In this document: positions 53,273 through 62,386 of the stretch, piece after piece
Position numbering within the stretch: position 1 is the first letter of the stretch
Layout of the letters: each line of letters begins with the position of its first letter
From: Thermincola carboxydiphila
GTDB taxonomy: Bacteria; Bacillota; Thermincolia; Thermincolales; UBA2595
Length of the DNA: 64,000 nt
Reading direction: 5' to 3'
NCBI GenBank assembly: GCA_016841325.1
Contig: JAENZJ010000017.1
Span: forward strand, 1 to 64,000
The notes under the pieces: model-generated
Told to the model about the DNA's origin: nothing
The model's input: the letters and a program-made list of their open reading frames with translations, nothing else
Database searches by the model: none
Position numbers and translations under genes: made by a program

Positions 53273-55390
53273 ATGGACATGAGTCAATACAGGGGCATGT
53301 TTCTGGAAGAGGCTCAGGAGCATCTGCAAAAACTTAATGATGCTCTTCTGGCTTTAGAAAGCTCGCCCGAAAACCGTGCCATTCTGGATGAGATTTTCAG
53401 GTCTGCACATACATTAAAGGGTATGTCTGCAACTATGGGCTTTAATCAGGTTGCTGAGTTGACCCATAATATGGAGAACGTTTTGCATAAACTCAGGAAC
53501 GGTGAACTCTGTTCGGCTTCCGGAATCGTGGACCTGCTCTTTAAGTGTGTTGATTCCCTCGACAGTATGATTAATGATATAGCCGGGGGTGGGGAAGGTA
53601 ATTTAACCGTTGGTGACCTCCTGACAGAATTAAAAAACCTTCATGAATCAGAGGGCCACGCGGGGTCAATTCCGGTGGCAGTGGGCCCGGAGGCCGGGTC
53701 TCATCCGGACACTCCTATAGACGGGGCTGCTGTTGGACAGAAAATTATAACATCAATTGAGTTTAACGAATACGAAAAAAACCTGATTAAACAGGCAATT
53801 GACCAGGGCTACCATTGCTATCATATTGTTGCTTCCATTGACCCGCGCTGTGTAATGAAATCTGCCAGGGCTTTTATGATATTCAAAAATATGGAAGCTA
53901 TTGGAGAAATCATAAAGAGTATTCCACCTGTTCAGGAAATTGAGGAAGAAAAATTCGACACGAGTTTTCAACTTATACTGATATCCATGGAACCGGAGGA
54001 AAATGTAAGAAAAGGCCTGGTGTCCATTACAGAGGTCATGGAGCCTGATATTACGGTTATTTCTCAGGTCTTTACGTCAAGTATACCGGCTGAGGGCACA
54101 GAAACCCAGTCTGCAGAGTCACAGTTGCTGCAGCAGGGTCGGGAAGCTGACAAAACAGGCAAGCAGGATTCCGGTGCGGCTGATATCTCAAACCGGGAAA
54201 AAACCAAAAACGAACCGGGGTATGTTCCGGCAAAAGCCAAAGCCAGCCAGACTGTCCGGGTGGATACGACAAAACTTGATAATCTGATCAATCTCGTAGG
54301 TGAGCTGGTAATTAACAAGACACGAATAGAGCAGATCGGCCGGGTTAACCAGGTTCCGGATCTGGCCGAAACCCTTGAACAGATGGACCGGATTACCACA
54401 GACCTGCAAAACGTGGTTATGAAGGTCAGGATGGTGCCAATTGATACTGTGTTCAGCCGTTTCCCCCGTATGGTCAGGGACCTGGCCAAAGAACTGGGGA
54501 AGGAAATTGAACTGATAATTGAGGGTAAAGAAACAGAACTTGACCGCACGGTAATAGATGAGGTTGGTGACCCCTTGGTACACTTACTGAGGAACGCTGT
54601 GGACCATGGCATCGAAGAACCTGAAGCGAGAATTGCAGCCCAAAAGCCGGAACAGGGCAAGGTGTTGCTGTCAGCCCGTCATGAAGGCAATAATGTGGTT
54701 ATTGAGGTTGAGGATGACGGAAAGGGGCTTGACCCTGAGGCGATAAGGCAAAAGGCTGTTGAAAAAGGTATCCTTGATGCTGAAAGTGCTGCTGAACTTA
54801 GTGATACTGAAGCTGTCAGACTCGTTTTAAAGCCCGGGTTCAGTACTGCCGAAAAAATAACTGACATCTCAGGGCGCGGTGTCGGCATGGATGTTGTGAA
54901 AAACAAGATTGAGGCCCTGAGTGGCAGTATCAATATTGAAAGCACACCCGGCCGGGGGACCAGGTTTAAAATTCAGCTACCCCTTACACTGGCCATAATT
55001 CAGGCACTGCTGGTGCTTATTGAAGAAGAGACCTATGCCATACCCCTGAGTTTTATCGCTGAGACAACCAGTGTAATGCCTGAACAGGTAAATAAGATAC
55101 AGGACCAGGAGGTTATCCTCCTGAGGGGTGATGTCCTGCCCCTGATCAGGCTTAATGAGGTCCTGCAGGTTCCGCCCTCTGATTTACCTAAGGATGAAGA
55201 AATAAATATCGTTGTGGTCAAAAACGGTGAGAAACGGGTAGGTCTTCTTGTTGACACCCTGATAGGGCAGCAGGAGATAGTAATTAAGCCTCTTGGCAAA
55301 CTACTGGGGAATATACCTGTTGTTGCCGGTGCGACAATCCTCGGAAATGGGCAGGTGTCCCTGATAATCGATGTGGCAGGGTTGTTTTAA
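53273..55390 (+). CDS. cheA: chemotaxis histidine kinase CheA
   Basis: A 705-residue kinase. HPt domain with H46 in FRSAHTLKGMSATMGF; a P2-like region (about 155-275) with ferredoxin-like features; dimer domain from VRVDTTKLDNLINLVGELVINKTR; HATPase with HLLRNAVDHGIEEP, DDGKGL and GRGVGMDVV; C-terminal CheW-like domain. The ATG at 53273 follows GGAGGTGAAG. Confidence 0.97.
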   Translation: MDMSQYRGMFLEEAQEHLQKLNDALLALESSPENRAILDEIFRSAHTLKGMSATMGFNQVAELTHNMENVLHKLRNGELCSASGIVDLLFKCVDSLDSMINDIAGGGEGNLTVGDLLTELKNLHESEGHAGSIPVAVGPEAGSHPDTPIDGAAVGQKIITSIEFNEYEKNLIKQAIDQGYHCYHIVASIDPRCVMKSARAFMIFKNMEAIGEIIKSIPPVQEIEEEKFDTSFQLILISMEPEENVRKGLVSITEVMEPDITVISQVFTSSIPAEGTETQSAESQLLQQGREADKTGKQDSGAADISNREKTKNEPGYVPAKAKASQTVRVDTTKLDNLINLVGELVINKTRIEQIGRVNQVPDLAETLEQMDRITTDLQNVVMKVRMVPIDTVFSRFPRMVRDLAKELGKEIELIIEGKETELDRTVIDEVGDPLVHLLRNAVDHGIEEPEARIAAQKPEQGKVLLSARHEGNNVVIEVEDDGKGLDPEAIRQKAVEKGILDAESAAELSDTEAVRLVLKPGFSTAEKITDISGRGVGMDVVKNKIEALSGSINIESTPGRGTRFKIQLPLTLAIIQALLVLIEEETYAIPLSFIAETTSVMPEQVNKIQDQEVILLRGDVLPLIRLNEVLQVPPSDLPKDEEINIVVVKNGEKRVGLLVDTLIGQQEIVIKPLGKLLGNIPVVAGATILGNGQVSLIIDVAGLF

Positions 55391-55404
55391 AGGGGGGACA
55401 GGTA

Positions 55405-55863
55405 ATGGAAACTGGAGTACAGGTAGTTGCCTGCACAGTTGAAGGTGAAGAATATGCAATTGAAATCAAGATAGTTCAGGAGATAATCAGGGTGCTGGAG
55501 ATAACAAGGGTGCCCCATGCATCCCCATTCATCTCCGGGGTAATTAACCTCAGGGGCATGGTGATTCCTGTAATGGATCTGCGGAAAAGGTTTGGTTTAC
55601 CGCCCAGGGAACCCGAAGAAACCGCCAGAATAGTTGTCATTAACTGGAACAGGGAAATGGTGGGTGTTTTGGTGGACAGTGTTTCTGAGGTAATCTGGTT
55701 GCCGGCACAGACAGTGGAGACCCCGCCTTCCGGTACAGGGGGCGCTAATACTGAGTTTTTTTCCGGAATTGGCAAACTGGGCAGCCGGCTGCTGATAATG
55801 CTGGATCTGGAAAAGATTTTTGAGATTAATGATTCGGTTTCCTCAGGAAGGGGGATAGTCTGA
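55405..55863 (+). CDS. cheW: chemotaxis coupling protein CheW
   Basis: A 152-residue CheW-domain protein linking receptors to CheA. Motifs: YAIEIKIVQEIIR, ITRVPHASPFISGVINLRGMVIPVMDLRKRFG. The stop overlaps the cheC start by one base. ATG start after AAGGGGGG. Confidence 0.96.
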   Translation: METGVQVVACTVEGEEYAIEIKIVQEIIRVLEITRVPHASPFISGVINLRGMVIPVMDLRKRFGLPPREPEETARIVVINWNREMVGVLVDSVSEVIWLPAQTVETPPSGTGGANTEFFSGIGKLGSRLLIMLDLEKIFEINDSVSSGRGIV

Positions 55864-56480
55864 TGCCTTTGTATGATAACATTAGTGAAACACAACTGGA
55901 TGCCTTCAGGGAGATTGGCACAATTGGCGCCGGTAATGGAGCCACTGCACTGTCTCAGCTTATGGGTCGCAAAATAGGGATGTCTGTCCCGGCAATCAGT
56001 GTGCTGCCCTTTTCTCAGGTACCTGATGCAGTCGGAGGGGCCGAGAAACTTGTTGCCGGAATTTTTACCACTGTAGGCGGACCGGCCCCGTGCAATATCC
56101 TGTTTATGTTCCCCGTCGAATGTGCCAAGACCCTGGCCGGTCACCTTATGGACAGAAAGTATGGTAAGGATGAGGCTCTGGATGAGGTGGGAATGTCAGC
56201 CCTTGCTGAGGTGGGAAATATTGTCTCCGGTGCCTACCTGAATTCCCTGGCAAGTTTCACCAATCTGGAGTTTGTGCCTTCTGTGCCGGCCCTGGCCATA
56301 GACATGGCAGGAGCCATATTGAACACTGTGCTGGCGCGGATTGGCATTGCCGGGGACCATGCACTCCTGATGGAAACAGTTTTCAGTGAGATTGAAGGTA
56401 ATGTCAGTGGACACTTTTTCCTGCTTCCTGAGGCTGATTCACTGGAAAAAATCATGGAGGCGATAGGGGTGAAGGGCTAG
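55863..56480 (+). CDS. cheC: CheY-P phosphatase CheC
   Basis: A 205-residue protein with two CheC active-site motifs of the D/E-x3-N kind (FREIGTIGAGNGATAL and ALAEVGNIVSGAYLNSL). It dephosphorylates CheY-P and binds CheD, the next gene, with one-base overlap. Confidence 0.95.
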   Translation: MPLYDNISETQLDAFREIGTIGAGNGATALSQLMGRKIGMSVPAISVLPFSQVPDAVGGAEKLVAGIFTTVGGPAPCNILFMFPVECAKTLAGHLMDRKYGKDEALDEVGMSALAEVGNIVSGAYLNSLASFTNLEFVPSVPALAIDMAGAILNTVLARIGIAGDHALLMETVFSEIEGNVSGHFFLLPEADSLEKIMEAIGVKG

Positions 56481-56962
56481 TGGCAAATATAATCAAAATA
56501 GGAATGGCAGACCTTAATGTTACAGTATCCCCGAATATTTTGCAGACTTGCGGCCTCGGCTCTTGTGTTGGTATTTGCCTGTGGGATCCGGTTACCAAGG
56601 TATCCGGTATGGCTCACATTATGCTGCCTTCAAGTTCTCTGGGAAAGACTGCCAATGATGCGAAATTTGCTGATACGGCTGTCCCCCTGCTGATTAATGA
56701 AATGAAAAAAACAGGTGCAGACCCTTCGCGCCTGGTTGCCAAGATTGCTGGAGGGGCTCAGATGTTTTCGTTTTATAGTTCCAATGACATCATGAAAATT
56801 GGCGAACGGAATACCGAGGCTGCTAAGGCGGCCCTGCAGTCCGCCAGGATACGCCTGCTTGCTGAGGATACAGGCGGCAGTTATGGCAGGACCATAGAAT
56901 TTTACTCTGAAAACGGTAAACTTTATGTCAGGACCATAAATCTGGGAGAGAAGTACATTTGA
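56480..56962 (+). CDS. cheD: chemoreceptor glutamine deamidase CheD
   Basis: A 160-residue deamidase. The catalytic Cys29 is in GLGSCVGICLWD and His46 in GMAHIMLPS, followed by a Thr-rich strand as in the family. It modifies receptors and stimulates CheC. GTG start. Confidence 0.95.
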   Translation: MANIIKIGMADLNVTVSPNILQTCGLGSCVGICLWDPVTKVSGMAHIMLPSSSLGKTANDAKFADTAVPLLINEMKKTGADPSRLVAKIAGGAQMFSFYSSNDIMKIGERNTEAAKAALQSARIRLLAEDTGGSYGRTIEFYSENGKLYVRTINLGEKYI

Positions 56963-56973
56963 GGAGGACATTG

Positions 56974-57354
56974 ATGTTTTCGGGAAATAGCCGGGTTTTT
57001 CTCTTGGCTTTTGCTGGGGTTTTTGTCTTGATACTGTTTGTCGGAGTCCTGTCCGGTGTTAGCCTTAAAGCCGGGCTGGGCCGGGCTTTTTTGGCAGGAT
57101 TGTTGTTTTCAGCGCTGCTGTGGATCACTTGCCGCATAATTACCGGGTATGTCGTGCCCCAGCCGGATGCCGGCGGCGATATGCCGCCACAAAAGGATGC
57201 TGTGGGCAGGCAGTTGGACCTGACAGTCTCAGATTCTCCCGGTGATTTTTCACCCATTACCCCAAAACAGATTGACCCTGATATAGAGCGAATTATTAAT
57301 AACGACCCTGAGAGAATGGCGGAAATAGTTAAGAAAATGGGTTACAGTGATTAA
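56974..57354 (+). CDS. unknown two-helix membrane protein between cheD and sigD
   Basis: A 126-residue protein with two predicted membrane helices (about 8-30 and 36-56) and a hydrophilic tail that ends in PKQIDPDIERIINNDPERMAEIVKKMGYSD, a short helical motif also seen in small proteins at this place in other Clostridia (from memory). It occupies the position of swrB (ylxL) in B. subtilis but I see no clear similarity. The ATG at 56974 follows AGGAGGAC. Function unknown. Confidence 0.75.
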   Translation: MFSGNSRVFLLAFAGVFVLILFVGVLSGVSLKAGLGRAFLAGLLFSALLWITCRIITGYVVPQPDAGGDMPPQKDAVGRQLDLTVSDSPGDFSPITPKQIDPDIERIINNDPERMAEIVKKMGYSD

Positions 57355-57374
57355 AACCCGGTAGGAGGTTTGTT

Positions 57375-58166
57375 ATGAACCCTTCTGTTGCTGCAAATGA
57401 GACCGGCCTGTTATGGGAGCGTTATAAAATTCATAATGACATTACTGCCAGGGAGCAGCTAATCCTGACTTATGTGGGACTGGTCAAGTATGTTGCCGGG
57501 CGGATGGCAATTTCCCTGCCACCCAGCGTGCAGCAGGATGACCTGATAAGTTATGGGATATTCGGGCTGATTGATGCTATCGAAAAATTTGAACCGGAAC
57601 GCAATATTAAGTTTGAGACATATGCCCTGGCCCGAATCAGAGGGTCTATATGGGATGGTTTAAGGTCTATGGACTGGGTACCTTATTCAGTCCGCCAGAA
57701 GGCCAAAGAACTTGAACACGTATATGCCCGGCTGGAAAGCAAACTCGGCAGAGCAGCAACAGATGAAGAAATTTGTGATGCCCTTAATATCTCCAGGCAG
57801 CAATTTGTCCATCTGTTGGTAGAAACCAGCTTTACATCATTTTTGTCACTTGATGAGATATGGAAATTTGACAAAGATGGAGGCAATTCTGTAAGGGTTA
57901 TCGAAACTATTGAGGATGAGAAAGCCGTTGATCCTGTTTCCATGGTGATGTTTGAAGAGAGGAAAATGGCCCTGACTGATGCCATTAACAAACTGCCGGA
58001 ACGGGAAAAGCTTGTCATTGCGTTGTATTATTATGAGGGACTGACACTGAAGGAGATTGGTAAAGTACTGGGTGTCAGCGAGTCCAGAATATCACAGTTA
58101 CATACAAAGGCTGTTCTGCGGCTTCGCGGCCGCTTAAGCAGGGTGAAAAAAAAGATTTTTGATTAA
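57375..58166 (+). CDS. sigD: flagellar RNA polymerase sigma factor SigD/FliA
   Basis: A 263-residue sigma-28. Region 2 (YVAGRMAISLPPSVQQDDLISYGIFGLIDAIEKFEPERNIKFETYALARIRGSIWDGLRSMDWVPYSVR region), region 3 and region 4 (LTLKEIGKVLGVSESRISQLHTKAVLRLR) are all present. It transcribes late flagellar and chemotaxis genes. GTAGGAGG precedes the ATG. Confidence 0.97.
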   Translation: MNPSVAANETGLLWERYKIHNDITAREQLILTYVGLVKYVAGRMAISLPPSVQQDDLISYGIFGLIDAIEKFEPERNIKFETYALARIRGSIWDGLRSMDWVPYSVRQKAKELEHVYARLESKLGRAATDEEICDALNISRQQFVHLLVETSFTSFLSLDEIWKFDKDGGNSVRVIETIEDEKAVDPVSMVMFEERKMALTDAINKLPEREKLVIALYYYEGLTLKEIGKVLGVSESRISQLHTKAVLRLRGRLSRVKKKIFD

Positions 58167-58182
58167 AACGGAGGGTAACCAT

Positions 58183-59865
58183 ATGAGTGAGGACACCTTA
58201 AAAAACCTTACCCAGCAGGACATGGAGAAAATTCTTGAAAGAGCCGAGGATGTAGCCAATGATGTGCTGGAGAGCGGAAAAATGCAGTTGCAGTTTAGAC
58301 CGGATGGCGTGTACCTTACTGTTACCCCACCCGGCGAGAATGGTTTGGCGGTATCTTTAGAACAGGTTTTCAGGGAACTGGAACTGCGCGGTGTCCAAAA
58401 CGCTGATTCCAGAAAGGTACAGCAAATAGTCAGGGAGATGAAAGGAATTCCTGAATTAATTGCACCTCCCCAGCAGGAACCTGAAGAAGACGGGCACGTG
58501 ACAGTAGAAATCAGTAAAAATAAAATGGAGGCATATTTAACCGTATATCCCCCCAGGGGCAAGGGTAAACCCGTTACCAGAGATGATATCAGAAAGGCCC
58601 TTGCAGATAACAATGTCGTGTACGGGATACAGGAAAACGTAATTAATTCAGCCCTCAAATCAGGTCAAATGGGGGAAGTACTGACAGTTGCCGCAGGTTC
58701 TGAACCGGTTGACGGGGAGAATGCCGTCATCGAGTATAAAGTCAATCCCTCAAGTGTGGGTAAACCCGAAGAGCTTATTGATGGTAGGGTGGATTTTTAT
58801 AACCTTCACCTGATTCAGAATGTTGAGCCTGGTGAGGTTCTTGCGGTTAAAACACCTGCCCAGCCCGGAACCCCGGGTTATACCGTTACCGGGGAGGAAA
58901 TTTCTGCGAAACCGGGCAAGGATGTACAACTGGCTGCCGGGAAGAATGTGGAACTGTCTGATGATAATAATGCTGCAGTAGCTGCTGCCAGGGGCCATGT
59001 AGTCATAGCAGGAAATAAGATCAGTGTATCCAATATCTATGAAATTAACGGTGATGTTGATTTTAATACCGGAAATGTTGAGTTTAGCGGTACCGTAATT
59101 GTTAAAGGCAGTGTCAGGGAAGGCTTTAAGATTGTTGCCGACGGTGATGTCGAGGTAATGGGTAACATAAGTGACGGCGTTGTTGAGTGTTCAGGCACCC
59201 TTAAAGTAAAAAACGGCATTGTCGGCAGAAACAAGTCACGGATAAAGGCCGGGGGAAGTGTTTTTACCAGGTTTATCGAAAACACAGTCCTGGAGTCAGG
59301 AATGGATGTAATGGTCGGAGAGGCCATTATGCACAGCAGGGTTCATGCCCGGAAGTCGGTTGTGGTTGCAGGTAAGGGGGTTATCGTAGGAGGAGTTATC
59401 AGGGCCGGTGAAGAAATAAACTGTAAAACCGTTGGCTCTTCCATGGCTACGGTAACTGAGCTGGAAACGGGAGTGAATCCTGACCTGAGGCGCCGATATT
59501 CATTTCTTTCTAAAGAGAAGCAGGCCAAAGAGGTAGACCTGGACAAGGCAGAAAAGGCTGTTAAATTATTAAAGTACCTGGAGCAGACCCAGGGGACCCT
59601 GCCTGAGGATAAACGTGCCATCCTGGCCAGGGTTACCAAGGTCCAGGGAGAACTCATCCGTGAACTTGAAGAACTTAAAACATGCCTCGAAGACATTGAA
59701 ACACAGATCCAGCAGTCAGAACGTGGCCGTATCAAGGTCCATGGTGTTATCCACCCGGGAGTTAAAGTGACCATCGGTTCGGCAATGATGCAGGTCTATG
59801 ATGACCTTCCCTTTGTGACCCTGACCAATGTTATGGGTGAAATAAAGATTAACCCATATAAATAG
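58183..59865 (+). CDS. FapA/DUF342-family polymer-like beta-helix protein
   Basis: A 560-residue FapA/DUF342 protein. The N-terminal half (1-270) ends with a segment rich in AQPGTPGYTVTGEEISAKPGKD; the middle (about 280-430) forms an all-beta helix with repeats such as EINGDVDFNTGNVEFSGTVIVKGSV; a coiled coil follows. Members are linked to cell envelope or motility signalling; there is no firm function. It lies just after sigD, as in many Firmicutes. The ATG at 58183 follows GGAGGG. Confidence 0.85.
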   Translation: MSEDTLKNLTQQDMEKILERAEDVANDVLESGKMQLQFRPDGVYLTVTPPGENGLAVSLEQVFRELELRGVQNADSRKVQQIVREMKGIPELIAPPQQEPEEDGHVTVEISKNKMEAYLTVYPPRGKGKPVTRDDIRKALADNNVVYGIQENVINSALKSGQMGEVLTVAAGSEPVDGENAVIEYKVNPSSVGKPEELIDGRVDFYNLHLIQNVEPGEVLAVKTPAQPGTPGYTVTGEEISAKPGKDVQLAAGKNVELSDDNNAAVAAARGHVVIAGNKISVSNIYEINGDVDFNTGNVEFSGTVIVKGSVREGFKIVADGDVEVMGNISDGVVECSGTLKVKNGIVGRNKSRIKAGGSVFTRFIENTVLESGMDVMVGEAIMHSRVHARKSVVVAGKGVIVGGVIRAGEEINCKTVGSSMATVTELETGVNPDLRRRYSFLSKEKQAKEVDLDKAEKAVKLLKYLEQTQGTLPEDKRAILARVTKVQGELIRELEELKTCLEDIETQIQQSERGRIKVHGVIHPGVKVTIGSAMMQVYDDLPFVTLTNVMGEIKINPYK

Positions 59866-59884
59866 AGACAGGTGGTGGAAGACT

Positions 59885-60205
59885 ATGACTCTGCGTCCGG
59901 TAGATATGCAGGTTCTTCTGCCTAAGGTTTCCGAAGTTAACCGCAATCAGCCGATTCAGAATCAGCAGGACCAGACTCAGCAGCAGCAATTGGCTGCACA
60001 GTTCCAGAAACAAATGGAAGTACAGAAACAAAAGGTTCACAATTCTGAGAAACCTGATGGAGAAAGAATCGAACAAAAAGCCGGGGAAGGGTCTCCCGGC
60101 CGTGACGATGAAGCCAGAAAACGCCGTAAGGGCGGGCAGAAACAGGAAAAACAGGAAGACATAAAAGACCCTGACAGGGGAAAGCTTTTTGATATCAAAG
60201 TTTGA
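59885..60205 (+). CDS. small Gln/Lys-rich protein of unknown function
   Basis: A 106-residue hydrophilic protein, with a Gln-rich stretch (about 22-52) and a basic tail ending GKLFDIKV. No catalytic motif or membrane helix is seen. Such proteins occur after the FapA-like gene in related flagellar operons, from memory. The ATG follows AGGTGGTGG. Confidence 0.65.
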   Translation: MTLRPVDMQVLLPKVSEVNRNQPIQNQQDQTQQQQLAAQFQKQMEVQKQKVHNSEKPDGERIEQKAGEGSPGRDDEARKRRKGGQKQEKQEDIKDPDRGKLFDIKV

Positions 60206-60259
60206 TTTGCGGAGCCTGACCAGGGTCTGACATGTGTTGTTTAATTTTTTATTAGGGGC

Positions 60260-60916
60260 GTGAAGGTATTGGTTTACCTGTTCATATTTCTGGGGGTAGT
60301 ATTTATCGGGCTGGCTGTATGGAGCGGCCGGGTTACGGAGATCAGGAGGCAGCAGGAGGTTCAGGAATTCAGGAGACTGCATGAAGACCTGAAACTGGCC
60401 AGAAATGATGTGGAAAAGCTCTTGGATCAGTTGGAAACTGTTTCCGAAAAGGTTGTTGCCGATATTTCTGCCAGTATCGAGGAAGCAGAAACTCTTAAAG
60501 ACCTAAAAATATATGAAGATTCTGAGGAAGATTCGGGTGAAACTGTTAAGGTAAAATCAGTACCGGAAGAAGCGCATTCCGGACCGGCTCCTGATACAGC
60601 TGAACAAGATAATAAGACCGAAAAAGCAAATAATACCGAAAAATCATCAAACAACGGTTTAAATAAAACAAAGGCAACCGGCAAAAACAATACAATATTG
60701 TTTCCACGGAGTTCGGTTCCCCAGGGCGGAGAGCAGGAAGGTACTTCCAGGTCTGATTCCAAACCAAAGGAAATACCGGCAAAACACCAGATGGTTTATG
60801 CAATGGAGCGGCTGGGTTACCCCGAAGATGAGATTGCCAGGCAGATGAATATCGGAAAAGGTGAAGTTAGCCTGATCCTGCAGATAAAAAGAAAAGGTGA
60901 AGAATTAAATGCTTAA
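60260..60916 (+). CDS. membrane-anchored coiled-coil protein with a C-terminal HTH-like end
   Basis: A 218-residue protein with one N-terminal membrane helix (1-20), a coiled coil (about 28-80), a low-complexity Asn/Lys/Glu linker and a C-terminal helix-turn-helix-like segment (YAMERLGYPEDEIARQMNIGKGEVSLILQIK). This layout matches a family seen beside flagellar genes (DUF6115-like, from memory). GTG start after TAGGGGC. Function unknown. It overlaps the next gene by eight bases. Confidence 0.7.
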   Translation: MKVLVYLFIFLGVVFIGLAVWSGRVTEIRRQQEVQEFRRLHEDLKLARNDVEKLLDQLETVSEKVVADISASIEEAETLKDLKIYEDSEEDSGETVKVKSVPEEAHSGPAPDTAEQDNKTEKANNTEKSSNNGLNKTKATGKNNTILFPRSSVPQGGEQEGTSRSDSKPKEIPAKHQMVYAMERLGYPEDEIARQMNIGKGEVSLILQIKRKGEELNA

Positions 60917-61388
60917 TATATTCAGAAAGGATTTTTTGCTGGGAATTGGCCTGGGATTTTTACTGAGTGCACTTATAGTCAATCTTTCCGGTATGGAAAA
61001 ACTGACTGACAGTGAGATTATAGAAAGAGCATCCCAGCTTGGCATGGAACACCGGGACAGTATTGAAGAATCTGGCGGTGAACGGGTGGAAAAACCTGTT
61101 GAAAATGCCGGGCTGTCTTCTGTTGAAGACACTGATAAAAATACCGGCCAAACTGTTGAGACAAGTCCGGATGATAAATTACCAATTATAAAATTTGTAA
61201 TCAGACCGGGAAGCGGTTCGGAAGAAATTGCCCGGAAGCTTGAAGAACAGGAAATTGTTGCCGACAGGAATGAATTTTATCGGCTGGTAACTGAAAAAAA
61301 CGTCCATCACCGGTTCAGGACCGGAACTTTTGAACTCCCTGCAGGCGGGGATATGGAAGAGATACTGGAAATTTTAACGGGAAAATAA
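60909..61388 (+). CDS. membrane protein with a YceG/MltG-like LysM-type domain
   Basis: A 159-residue protein with an N-terminal membrane helix (about 9-27), an acidic linker and a C-terminal segment (about 95-157; IKFVIRPGSGSEEIARKLEEQEIVADRNEFYRLV then FELPAGGDMEEILEILTG) like the N-terminal LysM-like part of YceG/MltG endolytic transglycosylases. The catalytic part of MltG is absent. It may bind peptidoglycan or a division-site partner. Last gene of the flagellar operon. Confidence 0.7.
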   Translation: MLNIFRKDFLLGIGLGFLLSALIVNLSGMEKLTDSEIIERASQLGMEHRDSIEESGGERVEKPVENAGLSSVEDTDKNTGQTVETSPDDKLPIIKFVIRPGSGSEEIARKLEEQEIVADRNEFYRLVTEKNVHHRFRTGTFELPAGGDMEEILEILTGK

Positions 61389-61429
61389 CTCTGACTGCAT
61401 AAAAATTTCCATTGATTGCAATAATATAG

Positions 61430-61458
61430 TTGCACTTGGGGAAGAATTGTGCTACAAT
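61430..61458 (+). promoter_or_regulatory. sigma-A promoter of rpsB
   Basis: TTGCAC (61430-61435), a 17-bp spacer and TACAAT (61453-61458): near-consensus for a housekeeping promoter in front of the ribosomal protein genes. Confidence 0.85.
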
Positions 61459-61461
61459 ATC

Positions 61462-61526
61462 AAACGGTGTAAAATACACACGTTTCCGGATTTTTGCAGG
61501 GGTGCCGGGTAATTTCCGGCTCTGCA
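61462..61526 (+). promoter_or_regulatory. structured rpsB leader
   Basis: Two hairpins lie between the promoter and rpsB: AAACG-GTGTA / TACAC-A-CGTTT (61462-61485), followed by CCGGATTTTT, and TGCAG...GCCGG / CCGGC..CTGCA (61495-61526). The second could be bound by S2 for autoregulation, and the first looks like an attenuator. Confidence 0.5.
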
Positions 61527-61577
61527 GGAAGATGAAAGGAACGGAGGGAAAAACCAATCAGAGAGGAGGTGACTCCA

Positions 61578-62318
61578 ATGGCTGTTATTTCCATGAAACA
61601 ACTTCTGGAAGCCGGAGTTCACTTTGGACATCAGACCCGCAGGTGGAACCCGAAGATGGCGGAGTATATTTTTACCGACCGGAATGGGATCTATATCATT
61701 GACCTGCAGCGTACTGTCAAGAAAGTTGACGAAGCATACAATTTTGTAAGGCAGCTGGCTTCAGAAGGCAAAACAATCATGTTTGTGGGAACCAAGAAAC
61801 AGGCTCAGGAAGCTGTCAGGGAAGAGGCCACCCGCTGTGGTATGTTCTATGTTAACCAGCGCTGGCTCGGTGGTACACTGACCAACTTCCAGACTATCAA
61901 AAAGCGTATTGACCGTCTTCATGAATTGGAAAAGATGGAGACTGAAGGTACTTTTGCTGTTCTTCCCAAGAAAGAAGTAGCTGCTTTACTGCATGAAAAG
62001 GAGAAACTGGAAAAGTTTCTTGGCGGTATCAAAGAAATGAGAAATCTTCCCAGCGCACTGTTTATTATTGACCCGCGCAAAGAGCGTATAGCAGTTGCAG
62101 AAGCACGTAAACTCGGGATTCCTATCATTGCAATAGTTGATACCAACTGTGACCCCGATGAGATTGACCTGGTTATACCCGGCAATGATGATGCTATCAG
62201 GGCGGTAAGGTTACTGACTTCCAAGATGGCGGATGCAGTTATCGAAGGGATTAACCTGAGTAAGGATAACGAAACAGAAGCTGAAGATGAAGCAGAAACA
62301 GAAGTAATGGAAGCATAA
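61578..62318 (+). CDS. rpsB: 30S ribosomal protein S2
   Basis: A 246-residue S2. It starts [27 protein letters not shown] and has [18 protein letters not shown] and [28 protein letters not shown]. The ATG at 61578 follows GAGGAGGTGA; an in-frame GTG at 61569 overlaps that site. Confidence 0.98.
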   Translation: MAVISMKQLLEAGVHFGHQTRRWNPKMAEYIFTDRNGIYIIDLQRTVKKVDEAYNFVRQLASEGKTIMFVGTKKQAQEAVREEATRCGMFYVNQRWLGGTLTNFQTIKKRIDRLHELEKMETEGTFAVLPKKEVAALLHEKEKLEKFLGGIKEMRNLPSALFIIDPRKERIAVAEARKLGIPIIAIVDTNCDPDEIDLVIPGNDDAIRAVRLLTSKMADAVIEGINLSKDNETEAEDEAETEVMEA

Positions 62319-62325
62319 ACAAATC

Positions 62326-62367
62326 AGGGTGACCAGGGTTACAGAGGAGCCCTAGTCACCCTTATTT
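62326..62367 (+). terminator. hairpin between rpsB and tsf
   Basis: AGGGTGAC-C-AGGG pairs with CCCT-A-GTCACCCT, then TATTTTTAA. It is a strong terminator or attenuator between the two genes, which still share an operon in most bacteria. Confidence 0.8.
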
Positions 62368-62386
62368 TTAAGGAGGATAAAATAAA

